Assembly: GCF_022606355.1 (NCBI RefSeq)
Contig: NZ_JAHHZQ010000001.1
Location: 310,001 to 374,000 of the forward strand
DNA: 64,000 nt
Direction: 5' to 3'
From: Leifsonia shinshuensis
GTDB taxonomy: Bacteria; Actinomycetota; Actinomycetes; Actinomycetales; Microbacteriaceae
The position numbers were made by a program, and so were the translations under genes. Numbering within the stretch: the stretch's first letter is position 1; every line of letters starts with the position of its first letter. This document shows positions 29,441 through 37,792 of this stretch, in pieces. The notes below the pieces were generated by a model. It did no database searches and was not told the origin of the DNA. It saw only the letters and a program-made list of their open reading frames with translations.

Positions 29441-30664
29441 TCAGAGCTCGCTCATCGGGGAGACGTGCGCGTCGCCGCCCACGCCGGTCACGGAGGCGAA
29501 GGTGCGTTCTGCCACGAACAGACCGACGAGTGCGGCTACCACGGCGGCCAGGGAGAGGAGCGGCCACAGCATCCCGATGACGGGCGTCAGCAGCAGGAGG
29601 AGGGCGGCGGTGACGAGACGCACGACGTTCCACCTGCCGAGGAGGCGTCGCTCGAAGCACGCTGTTCCCGCGAGATAGCAGGCGACGCCTCCGCCGAGGG
29701 TGGCCGCGCCGAAGAGTCCGAGCCCGTCGGCGGACTCCAGGTGCGCCATCGCGACCTCGAGACCCACAGCGGCGAGCACGATACCGCCGACCAGCGACAG
29801 GTGGAGGTACGTGTAGGCGTCGGTCGCCGCCCGGCCGCGATCGTGCGCCGGCAGGGACGTGAGCGCGTGCTCGGCGTCGCCCGCCAGCCGGGTGAAGTAC
29901 GCCCACCACAGCGCGATGCAGATCAGCATCGACAGAAGGACGCCGAGCAGGATCCCCATACTGATCGGCTCGGTCGCTGCTCCCGTGCCGATGCCGAGGA
30001 TGGATTCGCCGAGGGCGAGGATGACGATCAGTCCGTGGCGCTCGGTGAAGTGTGCGGCGGAGCGCACGGGCCAGGCGACGCCGGCGCTGGTCCGGTACGA
30101 GACGAACGGCTCGATCACGACCGCCGTGATGGTGAACCAGAGCTGCCACGGCGCACCGAGCAGGGCGCCCGCGAGCAGGAGGGCGGCTGATGGCACCGCT
30201 GAGAGGGCGACAGTGAGAAGCGTTCGTCGGCGGATTCCCGGTTCTGCGAGCCACACGAAGACGATCGCGTGGGTGACCCGGGCGAGCAGGTAGGCGCCGA
30301 CGAACACCAGGGGACCGGACAGCCCGCCCGCCAGGTCGTCGTACGCCTCGTACACGACGACGCCCGCGATGAACACCGCCGTCATGCCGACGATCATCGC
30401 CACGCGCACCACGCCCTGGTCGGCGTGGGCGAGATTCGTGAGCCATCCATAGGAGGTCCACGCCCACCACAGCAGCGCGAGGATCACCAACGCCTGGACG
30501 ATCCCCAGAGCATCGTGCTGCTGCGCCATCAGCCGGCTCAGCTGCGTGAACGCGAAGACATAGGCGAGGTCGAAGAAGAGCTCGAGCGTGGTGACCCGGT
30601 CACCTTCGCGACTGCTCACCGCGCCGCCCGGCGGCCGGCCCGAACCGATGCTGCCGCCTCTCAT
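29441..30664 (-). CDS. Low temperature requirement protein A (LtrA) family
   Basis: The 407-residue membrane protein contains TTLELFFDLAYVFAFTQLSRLM near the start, the LtrA hallmark, about twelve hydrophobic spans, and HFTERHGLIVILALGESILGIG in the middle. The name comes from a Listeria growth phenotype; the biochemical function is not established. ATG 30664 overlaps the upstream SDR stop (ATGA), so it is the distal gene of an SDR-SDR-LtrA operon. Confidence 0.93.
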   Translation of the reverse strand: MRGGSIGSGRPPGGAVSSREGDRVTTLELFFDLAYVFAFTQLSRLMAQQHDALGIVQALVILALLWWAWTSYGWLTNLAHADQGVVRVAMIVGMTAVFIAGVVVYEAYDDLAGGLSGPLVFVGAYLLARVTHAIVFVWLAEPGIRRRTLLTVALSAVPSAALLLAGALLGAPWQLWFTITAVVIEPFVSYRTSAGVAWPVRSAAHFTERHGLIVILALGESILGIGTGAATEPISMGILLGVLLSMLICIALWWAYFTRLAGDAEHALTSLPAHDRGRAATDAYTYLHLSLVGGIVLAAVGLEVAMAHLESADGLGLFGAATLGGGVACYLAGTACFERRLLGRWNVVRLVTAALLLLLTPVIGMLWPLLSLAAVVAALVGLFVAERTFASVTGVGGDAHVSPMSEL

Positions 30665-31488
30665 CGTCTCGTTCCGGTGGGGTGGTCGGCGAACCGCGAC
30701 AGACGATCGTGAAGCAGTGCGGTCAGTCGGGAGCGGTTCGCCGGGTCCGTGACCTCTGCGCTCGGCGCCACGACGCGGTCGTTCTCCAGATAGGAGCCGG
30801 AGGGTGCCGCGGCGGCGGCGAAGAGCACTCGTGCGGCCCCGTGGGACGGCGGGCCGCCGATGCCGCCGGTCATCGCGGCGCTGAGGGGAGTGTCGTTCAA
30901 ACCGGGACACAGGGCGATCACCTCGACGCCGGTCCCGGCTTCCTCCTCTGCGAGCAACGACGACCAGGTGACCGTTGCGAGTTTCGCCCGGGCGTAGGCG
31001 GAGACCGGGCTGTAGTCGTGATCCAGGTCGACGTCGTCGAAGTCGAAGTGCTCGATCCGGTGTGCCGACGAGCCGACGTTGACGATCCGGGCGCCGATGG
31101 CGAGGCGGGGGAGCAGGAGGCGGGTGAAGAGAGCGGGGGCGAGGGCGTTCACCTGCAGAGTCCTCTCGAACCCGTCGTCGGTGAGGATCCTCTGCTCCGC
31201 GCCGGGGACCCCGGCGTCGTTGATGAGCAGGTCGATCGACCTCGCCAGCTCTCCGACCCGTCGAGCGGCGTCGACCACCGCTGCGAGGCGAGTGAAGTCC
31301 GCCGCGAGGTAGTGGACGTGGGCCGTGCCCGCGCGTCGGATGCGGTGAAGGGTCGTGGCCGCGTCCGCTTCGGACTCGACACCGAGGAGGATCAGCCGGT
31401 CCGCCGAACCGGCGAGCCGGAGGGCGGTCGCCTCGCCGATCCCGCTCGTCGCCCCCGTGAGGACCAGGGTCCTGAACCGTGCGCTCAC
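30661..31488 (-). CDS. SDR family NAD(P)-dependent oxidoreductase
   Basis: GTG 31488 forms a 4-nt overlap with the upstream SDR. The 275-residue product has VLTGATSGIGEATALRL (cofactor), LLINDAGVPG (NDAG), IVNVGSSAH (catalytic Ser) and SAYARAKLA (YxxxK). The C-terminal portion resembles retinol dehydrogenase/WW-domain oxidoreductase-like SDRs. The substrate is unknown. Confidence 0.9.
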   Translation of the reverse strand: MSARFRTLVLTGATSGIGEATALRLAGSADRLILLGVESEADAATTLHRIRRAGTAHVHYLAADFTRLAAVVDAARRVGELARSIDLLINDAGVPGAEQRILTDDGFERTLQVNALAPALFTRLLLPRLAIGARIVNVGSSAHRIEHFDFDDVDLDHDYSPVSAYARAKLATVTWSSLLAEEEAGTGVEVIALCPGLNDTPLSAAMTGGIGGPPSHGAARVLFAAAAAPSGSYLENDRVVAPSAEVTDPANRSRLTALLHDRLSRFADHPTGTRR

Positions 31489-32264
31489 AGCGAGTACCCT
31501 CCTGACGCCTGGATGTCCTCCCCGGTGATCCAGGCGGAGTCGTCGGAGACGAGGAAGGCGATGACCTTGCCGACGTCGGCCGGCTCGCCGATCCGGCCGA
31601 AGGCCGTCTTGGCCGCGAGGCCGTCGATCAGCTCGGGGAACCGCTCGAAGGCATTGTCCCCGAGGCGGGTGCGGGTGGGGCCGGGGGAGACCGCGTTGAC
31701 GCGGATGGATCGGCTGCTGAGCTCCTTGGCGAGGAAGCGGGTGGCGATGACCAGGCCGCCCTTCATCGCGGCATACCCGGAGAAGCCGGGTTCGGTGTCT
31801 CCGGGGCGCACGGAGCTGCTCGAGGTGTTCACGATCGCGCCGCCGTCTTCGATCAGGGGCAGCAGCGCCTGGGTGAGGAAGTACGGGCCGCGCAGGAGGA
31901 CGCGGTAGTAGTCGTCGAAGGCGTCCACCGTCATCTCCTCGAAGCCCCTGCCGCCGCCGAAGCCGGCGTTGTTCACCAGGGCGTGGAGGCGACCCGCGCC
32001 CCACTCCGTCGCGAGCACATCGCGAAGAGCGCGGGCGAAGTCGGGGAAGGTCTCGGTACGGCTGAAGTCCAGCGGCAGTGCGGCGGCGCGGCCACCCGCC
32101 TCCCGGATCTCCTCGACGGTCCTGTCGGCGCCTTCCGGGCGGGCGTTGTAGGTGACGACGACGCCCATGTCGCGGGCGGCGATCTCGATCGCGGCGCCGC
32201 GGCCGATACCGGAGCTCGCCCCGGTTATGACGACGATCCTCTGGTCGGTGTTCTGTTTGCTCAT
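31485..32264 (-). CDS. SDR family oxidoreductase (classical)
   Basis: ATG 32264 gives a 259-residue protein. It shows VVITGASSGIGRGAAIEIA, LVNNAGFGGG, the Ser in NTSSSSVRPG, FSGYAAMKGGL (YxxxK) and the SPGPTRTRL segment, all typical of FabG-like SDRs that reduce or oxidise small carbonyls with NADP(H). It heads the SDR-SDR-LtrA operon. The divergent AraC-type gene at 32388 is the likely regulator. Confidence 0.93.
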   Translation of the reverse strand: MSKQNTDQRIVVITGASSGIGRGAAIEIAARDMGVVVTYNARPEGADRTVEEIREAGGRAAALPLDFSRTETFPDFARALRDVLATEWGAGRLHALVNNAGFGGGRGFEEMTVDAFDDYYRVLLRGPYFLTQALLPLIEDGGAIVNTSSSSVRPGDTEPGFSGYAAMKGGLVIATRFLAKELSSRSIRVNAVSPGPTRTRLGDNAFERFPELIDGLAAKTAFGRIGEPADVGKVIAFLVSDDSAWITGEDIQASGGYSL

Positions 32265-32387
32265 GGATTCAAGACAACCGTCGGGCGGCCGCCGAGGGTT
32301 AGGGTGATCCGCTCCGGTGCTTGCACGATCCTGCCCTTCTCGCCAGGAATCGGTGTCTCGGTCGTGCGTTCCTGGTTCACTCGTCAC

Positions 32388-33272
32388 ATGTCCTTCGAAG
32401 AGTTCCGCGAGCTTGTGGCAGCGCACGCACCCGGCGGCATCAGCACCACTGCGATCCCCGGCGTGCTCGTCTCCCGCATGGACGACGGCGGATCACAGGA
32501 CGAATCGACCACGGGAACCGTCCTGGCGATCGTCGCGCAGGGCACCAAGAGGCTCTCCGTCGGCGGCAACGTCCACGATTACGGTGCCGGACGATATCTC
32601 GTCGCGTCCGTCGACCTCCCCGTGTCGGGTCAGTTCACCGACGCAACGCCCGAGCATCCGGCCCTCGGTCTCGGCCTGGAGCTGCGTCCGGAAGTGATCG
32701 CCGAGCTCATGCTCACCTCCTCCGCCGCCGACTTCGGCCGAGTCGCCCGGGGGGAGTCCTCGCCGCCGGCGATCGCGGTGGGAAACGTCTCGCCACGGCT
32801 GCTCGACGCCGCGATCCGGATGCTGCGGCTACTCGATCACCCCCGCGACATCCCGGTGCTCGCCCCGATGATCGAACGTGAGATCCTGTGGCTGATCATG
32901 ACCGGGGAGCAGGGCGCCACAGTGCGTCAACTGGGCCTCGCCGACAGCAGCCTCAGCCGCGTCCGTCACGTGGTCCGGTGGATACGCGAGCACTTCGCCG
33001 AGTCGCTACGCGTGGACGAGCTCGCGGAGCTCGCCAGAATGAGCCCTTCGGCGTTCCACCGGGCGTTCCACGCCGTGACGTCGATGAGCCCGATCCAGTA
33101 CCAGAAGACCATCCGGCTCCAGGAGGCGCGTCTGCGTCTGATCGCCGACCCCGGCGACATCGGTGCGACCGCCTACGCCGTCGGCTACGAGAGCCCTTCA
33201 CAGTTCAGCCGGGAGTACCGGCGGGCGTTCGGAGCATCCCCGAGCGAAGACATCGCATCCTTGCGTCGGTAG
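32388..33272 (+). CDS. AraC-family transcriptional regulator
   Basis: The 294-residue protein has an N-terminal AraC_N cupin-like domain (TTGTVLAIVAQGTKRLSVGG, about 40-60; DLPVSGQFTDATPEHP) and a C-terminal double HTH (VDELAELARMSPSAFHRAFHAVTSMSPIQYQK and GATAYAVGYESPSQFSREYRRAFG, about 205-290). It is divergent from the SDR operon, 123 bp away, and probably controls it, as is common for this regulator type next to oxidoreductases. Confidence 0.92.
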   Translation: MSFEEFRELVAAHAPGGISTTAIPGVLVSRMDDGGSQDESTTGTVLAIVAQGTKRLSVGGNVHDYGAGRYLVASVDLPVSGQFTDATPEHPALGLGLELRPEVIAELMLTSSAADFGRVARGESSPPAIAVGNVSPRLLDAAIRMLRLLDHPRDIPVLAPMIEREILWLIMTGEQGATVRQLGLADSSLSRVRHVVRWIREHFAESLRVDELAELARMSPSAFHRAFHAVTSMSPIQYQKTIRLQEARLRLIADPGDIGATAYAVGYESPSQFSREYRRAFGASPSEDIASLRR

Positions 33273-33508
33273 CTGCGGATGGCTGGACGAGCGGGTCTCG
33301 GGGCTTCTGCAACGTAACGCTGATAATGCACATTATGTCAGCTCAACTAGATACAACGTGCAGGATTTGCAATTGTGCGCAATTGCACGCTCCCCTTCGC
33401 TCCTGAGCTTCTCCCGGTCAGGGTTGGTTTTCATAGATGCCCACTCCAGTGGATCCACGAATGTGACAGCACCCTTTTCCCGTGAACTGAGTCGGGCCCT
33501 ACGAGGTC
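33273..33508. other. Lower-GC intergenic segment with inverted repeats
   Basis: After the AraC gene the GC content falls noticeably. Two short inverted repeats are seen: ATAATG/CATTAT at 33323-33336 and TGCAATTG/CAATTGCA at 33368-33387. Short open frames cross the region on both strands, but none has a recognisable product. Confidence 0.6.
33368..33387. promoter_or_regulatory. Perfect 8-bp inverted repeat, possible operator
   Basis: TGCAATTG, 4-nt spacer TGCG, then CAATTGCA. It lies in the AT-richer segment downstream of both flanking genes, so its target is unclear; it may be a relic of an acquired element. Confidence 0.35.
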
Positions 33509-34403
33509 TCAGCTCGCAACGGGACGCACGAGACCGTTGATCCCTTCGATCCCCGGCCATTCAAAGTTCGGAAGTTCGTTACCCATCGGGTAGCCAGAGA
33601 TGGCACCGCCTTGCCAGGTCATTCAAGCGACCATCGTGTTACCCACACCCAAACGCAGCAAGCGCTCGCCCAGCACATTCGCTTCAGCGTCTGGAAAGTC
33701 CCTTCCGAGCACGAATGCCTGCGAACGAGTCCGCGATTGGTAGTTCCGGCCTGTCCTGAGTGAAGGCAAGGAGCCGGTACTCGCGTTCGCTAGCCCAGTC
33801 GGTGTACTTGGTGAGGAAGAACTGGCGACGCTTCTCCGTGAGGATCAGTCGAGCGGACGCTTCGGGATCCTCAAGGTGTTCGGGTTGCCACGTGAACTGG
33901 TTCCCGTCCTCATCGATGTCGCGCTGGATGTCACTATAGAAGACCTTCTCCGCAACGGAATCAGAAACGAGTTCGCGCAACTGCGCTTCGAGGATGTATC
34001 GGTCGAATGCGAGCACGGCGCCCCGGTGCTGATCGGCGTACTGATGCCAATTTCGGGCTCTGCCAAACCCGCGACGTCCATGGCCAATTGGCTGGTCGGC
34101 ATTGGCAAGGCCCACGTCGTCCGTCGTGAAGCACGCTATGAAGACGTTCTTCTGGATGATGTCATTGACCTTTGCATTGTGCTCGTTCATCGCGTCTGCG
34201 GTGACATATTCCGGCATGTTGCGACCTTGAGTCGTGAAGGCGAACTGATATTCCTTGGTTTCCCGTGGATCGTTGGTCCGTTCGAGGCTGTTGAAGCGCA
34301 AAATACCGCTGTCGAGGATTGCTGCGATCGCCCCGGCGCTCGTGTAGTGGAAGATCAGCTCGGGTTGTCCACGATCCCATAGATCCAAATCCAAGACGGT
34401 CAC
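33509..34403 (-). pseudogene. Broken DUF2971 gene (frameshift plus in-frame stop)
   Basis: The intact part (239 codons from GTG 34403 to a stop at 33684) shows DUF2971 features: LIFHYTSAGAIAAILDSG, SLERTNDPRE, VFIACFTTDD, RNWHQYADQHRGAVLAFDR and DWASEREYRLLAF. At about 33718 a shift to another frame restores the expected C-terminus: AFVLGRDFPDAEANVLGER, continuing LLRLGVGNTMVA, an in-frame TGA, then MTWQGGAISGYPMGNELP and on to a stop at 33509. DUF2971 genes are frequent in defence or mobile islands; the function is unknown. Its GC content is lower than that of its neighbours. A truncated 239-aa protein could still be made. Confidence 0.75.
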
Positions 34404-34649
34404 GGTCGGATCGTAGAGCGTGGGCCTGACATCACACCAGGGCTCTCGCTCGATCTGGATACGCGCACCTCATCATCATCACCGACGGCGCTCAGAACAG
34501 TCACATGGGTCGACGACCTTGGCCGCATACTCCCGGAAACCGATCTGCGCGCATGTGTATCTTCCTGTCCGGAGGCGGCCCGAATTGTTCGGAAACGGAT
34601 AATCCGGTTCACCAGTAAAAGTTCCCCAGCATGTCACGAACTCCCCTGC
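34404..34649. other. Lower-GC spacer with a possible gene remnant
   Basis: No complete gene is seen. On the minus strand a frame reading DYPFPNNSGRLRTGRYTC then AQIGFREYAAKVVDPCD runs to a TGA and looks more protein-like than its alternatives, but it lacks a start and I cannot identify it. It may be a decayed gene from the same islet as the DUF2971 pseudogene. Confidence 0.4.
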
Positions 34650-35516
34650 CTACGCGAACGCAGCCAGAATCGGATCCGGCCTCGCGAACAGCAGTGTGTG
34701 CCCGCCGTCGATGAAGTGCGCCGTCGCGTTCGGCAGACGCTCGACCATGACCCGCCCGGCCGGCGGTTTCACGTTGCCGTCCTGCTCGCCGTGCCACCAG
34801 TCGACGGGCGTCGACACATCCTCCACGCGGAAGCCCCACGCCTGGCAGACGGCGCGTGCGTCGTCGACCGGGCCGCTGTTTCCGCCTCGGAAGCCGTCGG
34901 CCACAGCTGCGAGGGCCTGACGGGTGGCGTCGGGATGGGTTCGCGCGAACTCCGCGTCGGGCGAGGATCCGCGGGAGATCAGCGCGAGCGTGCGGTCGAT
35001 GGCCGCCGGTGTCCGCGCCGTGCCCGAACTCAGTAAGGCACCGAACAGGCGGGGCGTGTGGCGCGCGAGCGCGTAGTAGACGCGTGAGGTCGCGGTCTGT
35101 GCCGACGCGTCGCGGTACCACGCCTCGGCGTACGGACCCGACCCGGCGCAGATGACGACCGCCGTCGCCCTGTCGCCGAGGCGCTGTGCCGCAGCCAGGG
35201 CGAACGCGCCGCCGGCCGAGTGTCCGAGTATGCCGACCTGGTCCAGCCCGAGCTTGTCGAGCAGCTCGATGACGTCCGCAGGCCAGTCCGCGAGTGGGCG
35301 GTCGGGCGCGCGATCCGACGATCCCAGCCCTGGGCGGTCGAGCGAGAGCAGGCGGATCCCGGCGCGTTCCGCTGCCTCGTGGAGCGGGCTCCCCGCGAGA
35401 CCCGAGCTCGACGATCCGGGAAGGAAGAGACACGGACGGCCCGCCGGCGTGCCGTACTCGTGCCAGGCGAGAGTCCGTCCGTCCGCCAGGGCCATCGATC
35501 GGGGTTCCTCAGTCAT
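34650..35516 (-). CDS. Alpha/beta hydrolase
   Basis: ATG 35516 has a GGAGGAAGGG ribosome-binding site and overlaps the upstream regulator stop by 4 nt. The 288-residue product has the oxyanion region FLPGSSSSGLAGSPLH, SLDRPGLGSSDR, the nucleophile elbow ILGHSAGGAFALAAA (Ser about residue 100), an acid region WWHGEQDGNVKP, and the late HFIDGGHTLLF (His). The substrate is unknown. It is coupled to the GbsR/MarR-type gene, which probably represses the pair. Confidence 0.9.
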   Translation of the reverse strand: MTEEPRSMALADGRTLAWHEYGTPAGRPCLFLPGSSSSGLAGSPLHEAAERAGIRLLSLDRPGLGSSDRAPDRPLADWPADVIELLDKLGLDQVGILGHSAGGAFALAAAQRLGDRATAVVICAGSGPYAEAWYRDASAQTATSRVYYALARHTPRLFGALLSSGTARTPAAIDRTLALISRGSSPDAEFARTHPDATRQALAAVADGFRGGNSGPVDDARAVCQAWGFRVEDVSTPVDWWHGEQDGNVKPPAGRVMVERLPNATAHFIDGGHTLLFARPDPILAAFA

Positions 35517-35977
35517 GTCCCTTCCTCCTGCGAGTGCCGCCACTCCTCGAGAAGCTCCGGCAGCCGCGCCGCCAGGTAGGCGTTGAGCGACGCCGTGCGC
35601 GCGAGCAGGTCGCGTTGCTCCGCGCCGCCGTCGCCGACCAGCGCGAGACCTAGGGAGGCCAGCTCTGCGGCCTCCAGATACGGGGCCGGGTCGAAGCCGC
35701 GCGCCTCGTCGAACACGATGCCCACGCGGTCAGCCCGCTCCCCCGCTGTTCGCAGCCGACGAACGAGGCCGCGAGACTCCAGCAACTGGACGCCGGCGAC
35801 GATCGCCGTGCGACTCGCCTGGAGCGCCGTGGCGAGTTCGTCGATGGTCTGCGTGGGGGGATCGCACACGTACAGGTAGCCGGCGATGCGCCCGGTCACC
35901 GGGGCCACCCGATAGCGACCCGCCCAGACCGCGCCGACGCGTTCCGCGTAGGCGAGTCGATCCTCGAGCGTGGTCAT
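35513..35977 (-). CDS. GbsR/MarR-type winged-helix regulator
   Basis: ATG 35977 gives 154 residues. The winged helix covers about 25-90 (GRIAGYLYVCDPPTQTIDEL, LQASRTAIVAGVQLLESRGLVRR), as in the GbsR subfamily of MarR proteins. TAGAGT lies 7 nt before this ATG, favouring it over the GTG at 35986. A perfect 9-bp inverted repeat sits over the -35 region, as expected for autorepression. It forms an operon with the alpha/beta hydrolase. Confidence 0.88.
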   Translation of the reverse strand: MTTLEDRLAYAERVGAVWAGRYRVAPVTGRIAGYLYVCDPPTQTIDELATALQASRTAIVAGVQLLESRGLVRRLRTAGERADRVGIVFDEARGFDPAPYLEAAELASLGLALVGDGGAEQRDLLARTASLNAYLAARLPELLEEWRHSQEEGT

Positions 35978-35984
35978 GCGAGGC

Positions 35985-35990
35985 ACTCTA
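35985..35990 (-). promoter_or_regulatory. -10 box for leaderless GbsR/MarR-hydrolase operon
   Basis: TAGAGT on the minus strand, 7 nt before ATG 35977. The operator at 36006-36029 begins 15 nt upstream and covers the -35 position. Confidence 0.5.
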
Positions 35991-36005
35991 CGCTCGTCTC
36001 GTCAT

Positions 36006-36029
36006 AAATGACAGTTTTTTCTGTCATTT
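36006..36029. promoter_or_regulatory. Operator-like inverted repeat upstream of the GbsR/MarR gene
   Basis: The half-sites AAATGACAG and CTGTCATTT are perfect 9-bp inverted copies around a T6 spacer. MarR/GbsR dimers bind such palindromes. It overlaps the expected -35 region of the regulator promoter, consistent with repression. Confidence 0.7.
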
Positions 36030-36106
36030 GAGTCTCTCACCCGCGGATAGCTGAAGACTCGTGGCAGACGGCACTCGCTCTGGCCGAGCGGCAGAATCGG
36101 GTCCCG

Positions 36107-36619
36107 CTACCCCTCCCACCCGGCGGCCACCCGCACCGCCCGAACGAGGTCGCCCGGCGCGGCGTCCGCCGAGTCGAGCACGAGGTCGTGGCCCTCGAAC
36201 CGGTCGAGGATGGCCGTCAGCTCCCCCACCCGCCCGAGGTGCCACTCCAGGTCGGCGGGGTCGTCGCGATGGCGTGCGCGCAGCCGTGCGGCCAGGATGT
36301 CGGGTCGTGCCGTCAGCCGGCAGATCAGCAGGCCGCTTGCACCCAGCGCCTCGAGGTACCGGGCTGTCTCGCCCGGTACCTCGATGACCCCGGCGAGGAT
36401 GAAACGCTGGGCACCCGCCGCTCGGTAGTTGGTGGCCAGGGCGCGGAGGTTCTGCAACTCGAGCTCGTGATTGAAGGGGTCCCCGTGCGGCGACGGGCTC
36501 AGCCGCCGGATCGCGTCCAGGTCGATCACCGCGTGGGGAAGCGGCTCGGCAGCGCTCAGGGCGTCAGCGAGCGTCGACTTGCCTGCGCCGACCGTTCCGT
36601 TGATGAAGACGCAGTCCAT
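36107..36619 (-). CDS. AAA/kinase-like P-loop ATPase
   Basis: This 170-residue protein begins MDCVFINGTVGAGKSTLADALS with a Walker A GTVGAGKST at residues 8-16, then VIDLDAIRRL (Walker B-like Asp), and R-rich lid residues (ARLRARHRDDP). Its size and layout match small nucleotide, adenylylsulfate or gluconate kinase-like enzymes. The substrate cannot be assigned. A GAGAAT -10-like box 6 nt before the ATG suggests a leaderless transcript. Confidence 0.82.
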   Translation of the reverse strand: MDCVFINGTVGAGKSTLADALSAAEPLPHAVIDLDAIRRLSPSPHGDPFNHELELQNLRALATNYRAAGAQRFILAGVIEVPGETARYLEALGASGLLICRLTARPDILAARLRARHRDDPADLEWHLGRVGELTAILDRFEGHDLVLDSADAAPGDLVRAVRVAAGWEG

Positions 36620-36665
36620 CCGCCCATTCTCACAGCTCCTCACCACCCGCCCCGCGCGGGTCGAC

Positions 36666-37286
36666 CTACCGCTGCCGCACCGCGTACGTGAGGTGCGTCG
36701 CCCTCGTGGTCGGAACCACCTCGCGCTGCTCCAGCGCGATCCGGGAGGCGTCGACCCCCTCGAACAGGCGGACGCCCGCACCGAAGAGCACCGGCGCGAG
36801 CGCCACGGTGAACTCGTCGATCAGGCCGGCGTTCAGATACTGCAGGATCGTGTCCCCGCCACCCGAGATCCGAACGTCGCGCTCCCCCGCCGCCTCGCGT
36901 GCCTGGGCGAGCGCGGACTCGATGCCGTCGTTCACGAAGTGGAAGACCGTGCCGCCCGGCCGCTCCCACGGATCGCGTCGTTCGTGCGTCACCACGTACG
37001 CGGGCGTGTGGAACGGTGCCTCCTCTGGCCACATCTGCTCGCCGGCGTCGAACATCCGCTTGCCCATCACACTCGCGCCGGTCCGCTCGAAGGTCGCTCG
37101 TGCGATGTCGTCGTCCGGCCCGGTCTCACCGCCGGCGCCGAGTTTCAGGTTCGAACGGAAGAACTCCGTGGAGAAGACCCAGTGCTGCAGTTCCATCCAC
37201 TGCTGCCCCATCAGCTCATCCGGGGAGTCGGGCGCGATGTAGCCGTCGAGCGACATCGAGACGCTGAAGTAGACCAACCCGCTCAT
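36666..37286 (-). CDS. Dihydrofolate reductase family protein (RibD C-terminal-like)
   Basis: The 206-residue protein has the RibD_C/DHFR-like fold: VYFSVSMSLDGYIAPDSPDE at the start, VMGKRMFDAGEQMWPE, VTHERRDPW, ISGGGDTILQYLNAGLIDEFTVALAPVLFGAG. NADPH binding through the GGG loop is expected. Members of this group have unassigned reductase activity. It overlaps the upstream SRPBCC gene by 4 nt and is the third gene of the ArsR-SRPBCC-DHFR operon. Confidence 0.92.
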   Translation of the reverse strand: MSGLVYFSVSMSLDGYIAPDSPDELMGQQWMELQHWVFSTEFFRSNLKLGAGGETGPDDDIARATFERTGASVMGKRMFDAGEQMWPEEAPFHTPAYVVTHERRDPWERPGGTVFHFVNDGIESALAQAREAAGERDVRISGGGDTILQYLNAGLIDEFTVALAPVLFGAGVRLFEGVDASRIALEQREVVPTTRATHLTYAVRQR

Positions 37287-37792
37287 CGCTCCCCCACCTC
37301 CCGGCGCAGAACGTCGGCGACGTAGCCGGCCAGGTGAGAGAGCGTCTGTCCGCCGGCCTCGATGGCGTGGTACGTGTGCACGGCCTCGTCGCGCTGTTCA
37401 CGCGTCGGGAACACCGTGCGCATCTCGAGCCGCGTGGCGTCGCCGTCCGGTTCGAAGGTGATCACCGACTCGAACGCGTCGGGATCGTCGCGGAACGATC
37501 CGTGGTGGAGCGCGATCCGTTCCGGGCGGTCGATCGCGGTCCAGACGATCCACTCCGAGTAGTCGGTGCCGTCCGGTCCGCGCATCGCGAAGACCCACTC
37601 ACCGCCGACGCGGAACTCGAACGCCTCCGTCGTGGTGGTGAAGCCCTCCGGCCCCCACCAGTGCGCCAGGTGACGCGCCTCGGTGAACGCCTCGAACACC
37701 AGCTCTCGTCGTGCGTCGATGCGCCGGGAGATGACGATCTCCCTGTCGGTCGACGCGCCCTGCGCTGTCGATGCCTGATCCGTCGTACTCAT
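37283..37792 (-). CDS. SRPBCC/AHSA1-domain protein
   Basis: The 169-residue protein shows the AHSA1 pattern: ISRRIDARRELVFEAFTEARHLAHWWGPEGFTT and GGEWVFAMRGPDGTDY, then SVITFEPDGDATRLEMRTVF. The fold forms a hydrophobic ligand cavity; the ligand is unknown. Genes of this type are very often paired with an ArsR repressor, as here, with 4-nt overlaps on both sides. Confidence 0.92.
   Translation of the reverse strand: MSTTDQASTAQGASTDREIVISRRIDARRELVFEAFTEARHLAHWWGPEGFTTTTEAFEFRVGGEWVFAMRGPDGTDYSEWIVWTAIDRPERIALHHGSFRDDPDAFESVITFEPDGDATRLEMRTVFPTREQRDEAVHTYHAIEAGGQTLSHLAGYVADVLRREVGER

Noticed and set aside
33333-33560. A 75-codon minus-strand frame in the low-GC islet
   Set aside because: It overlaps the tail of the DUF2971 pseudogene in another frame and has no recognisable features.
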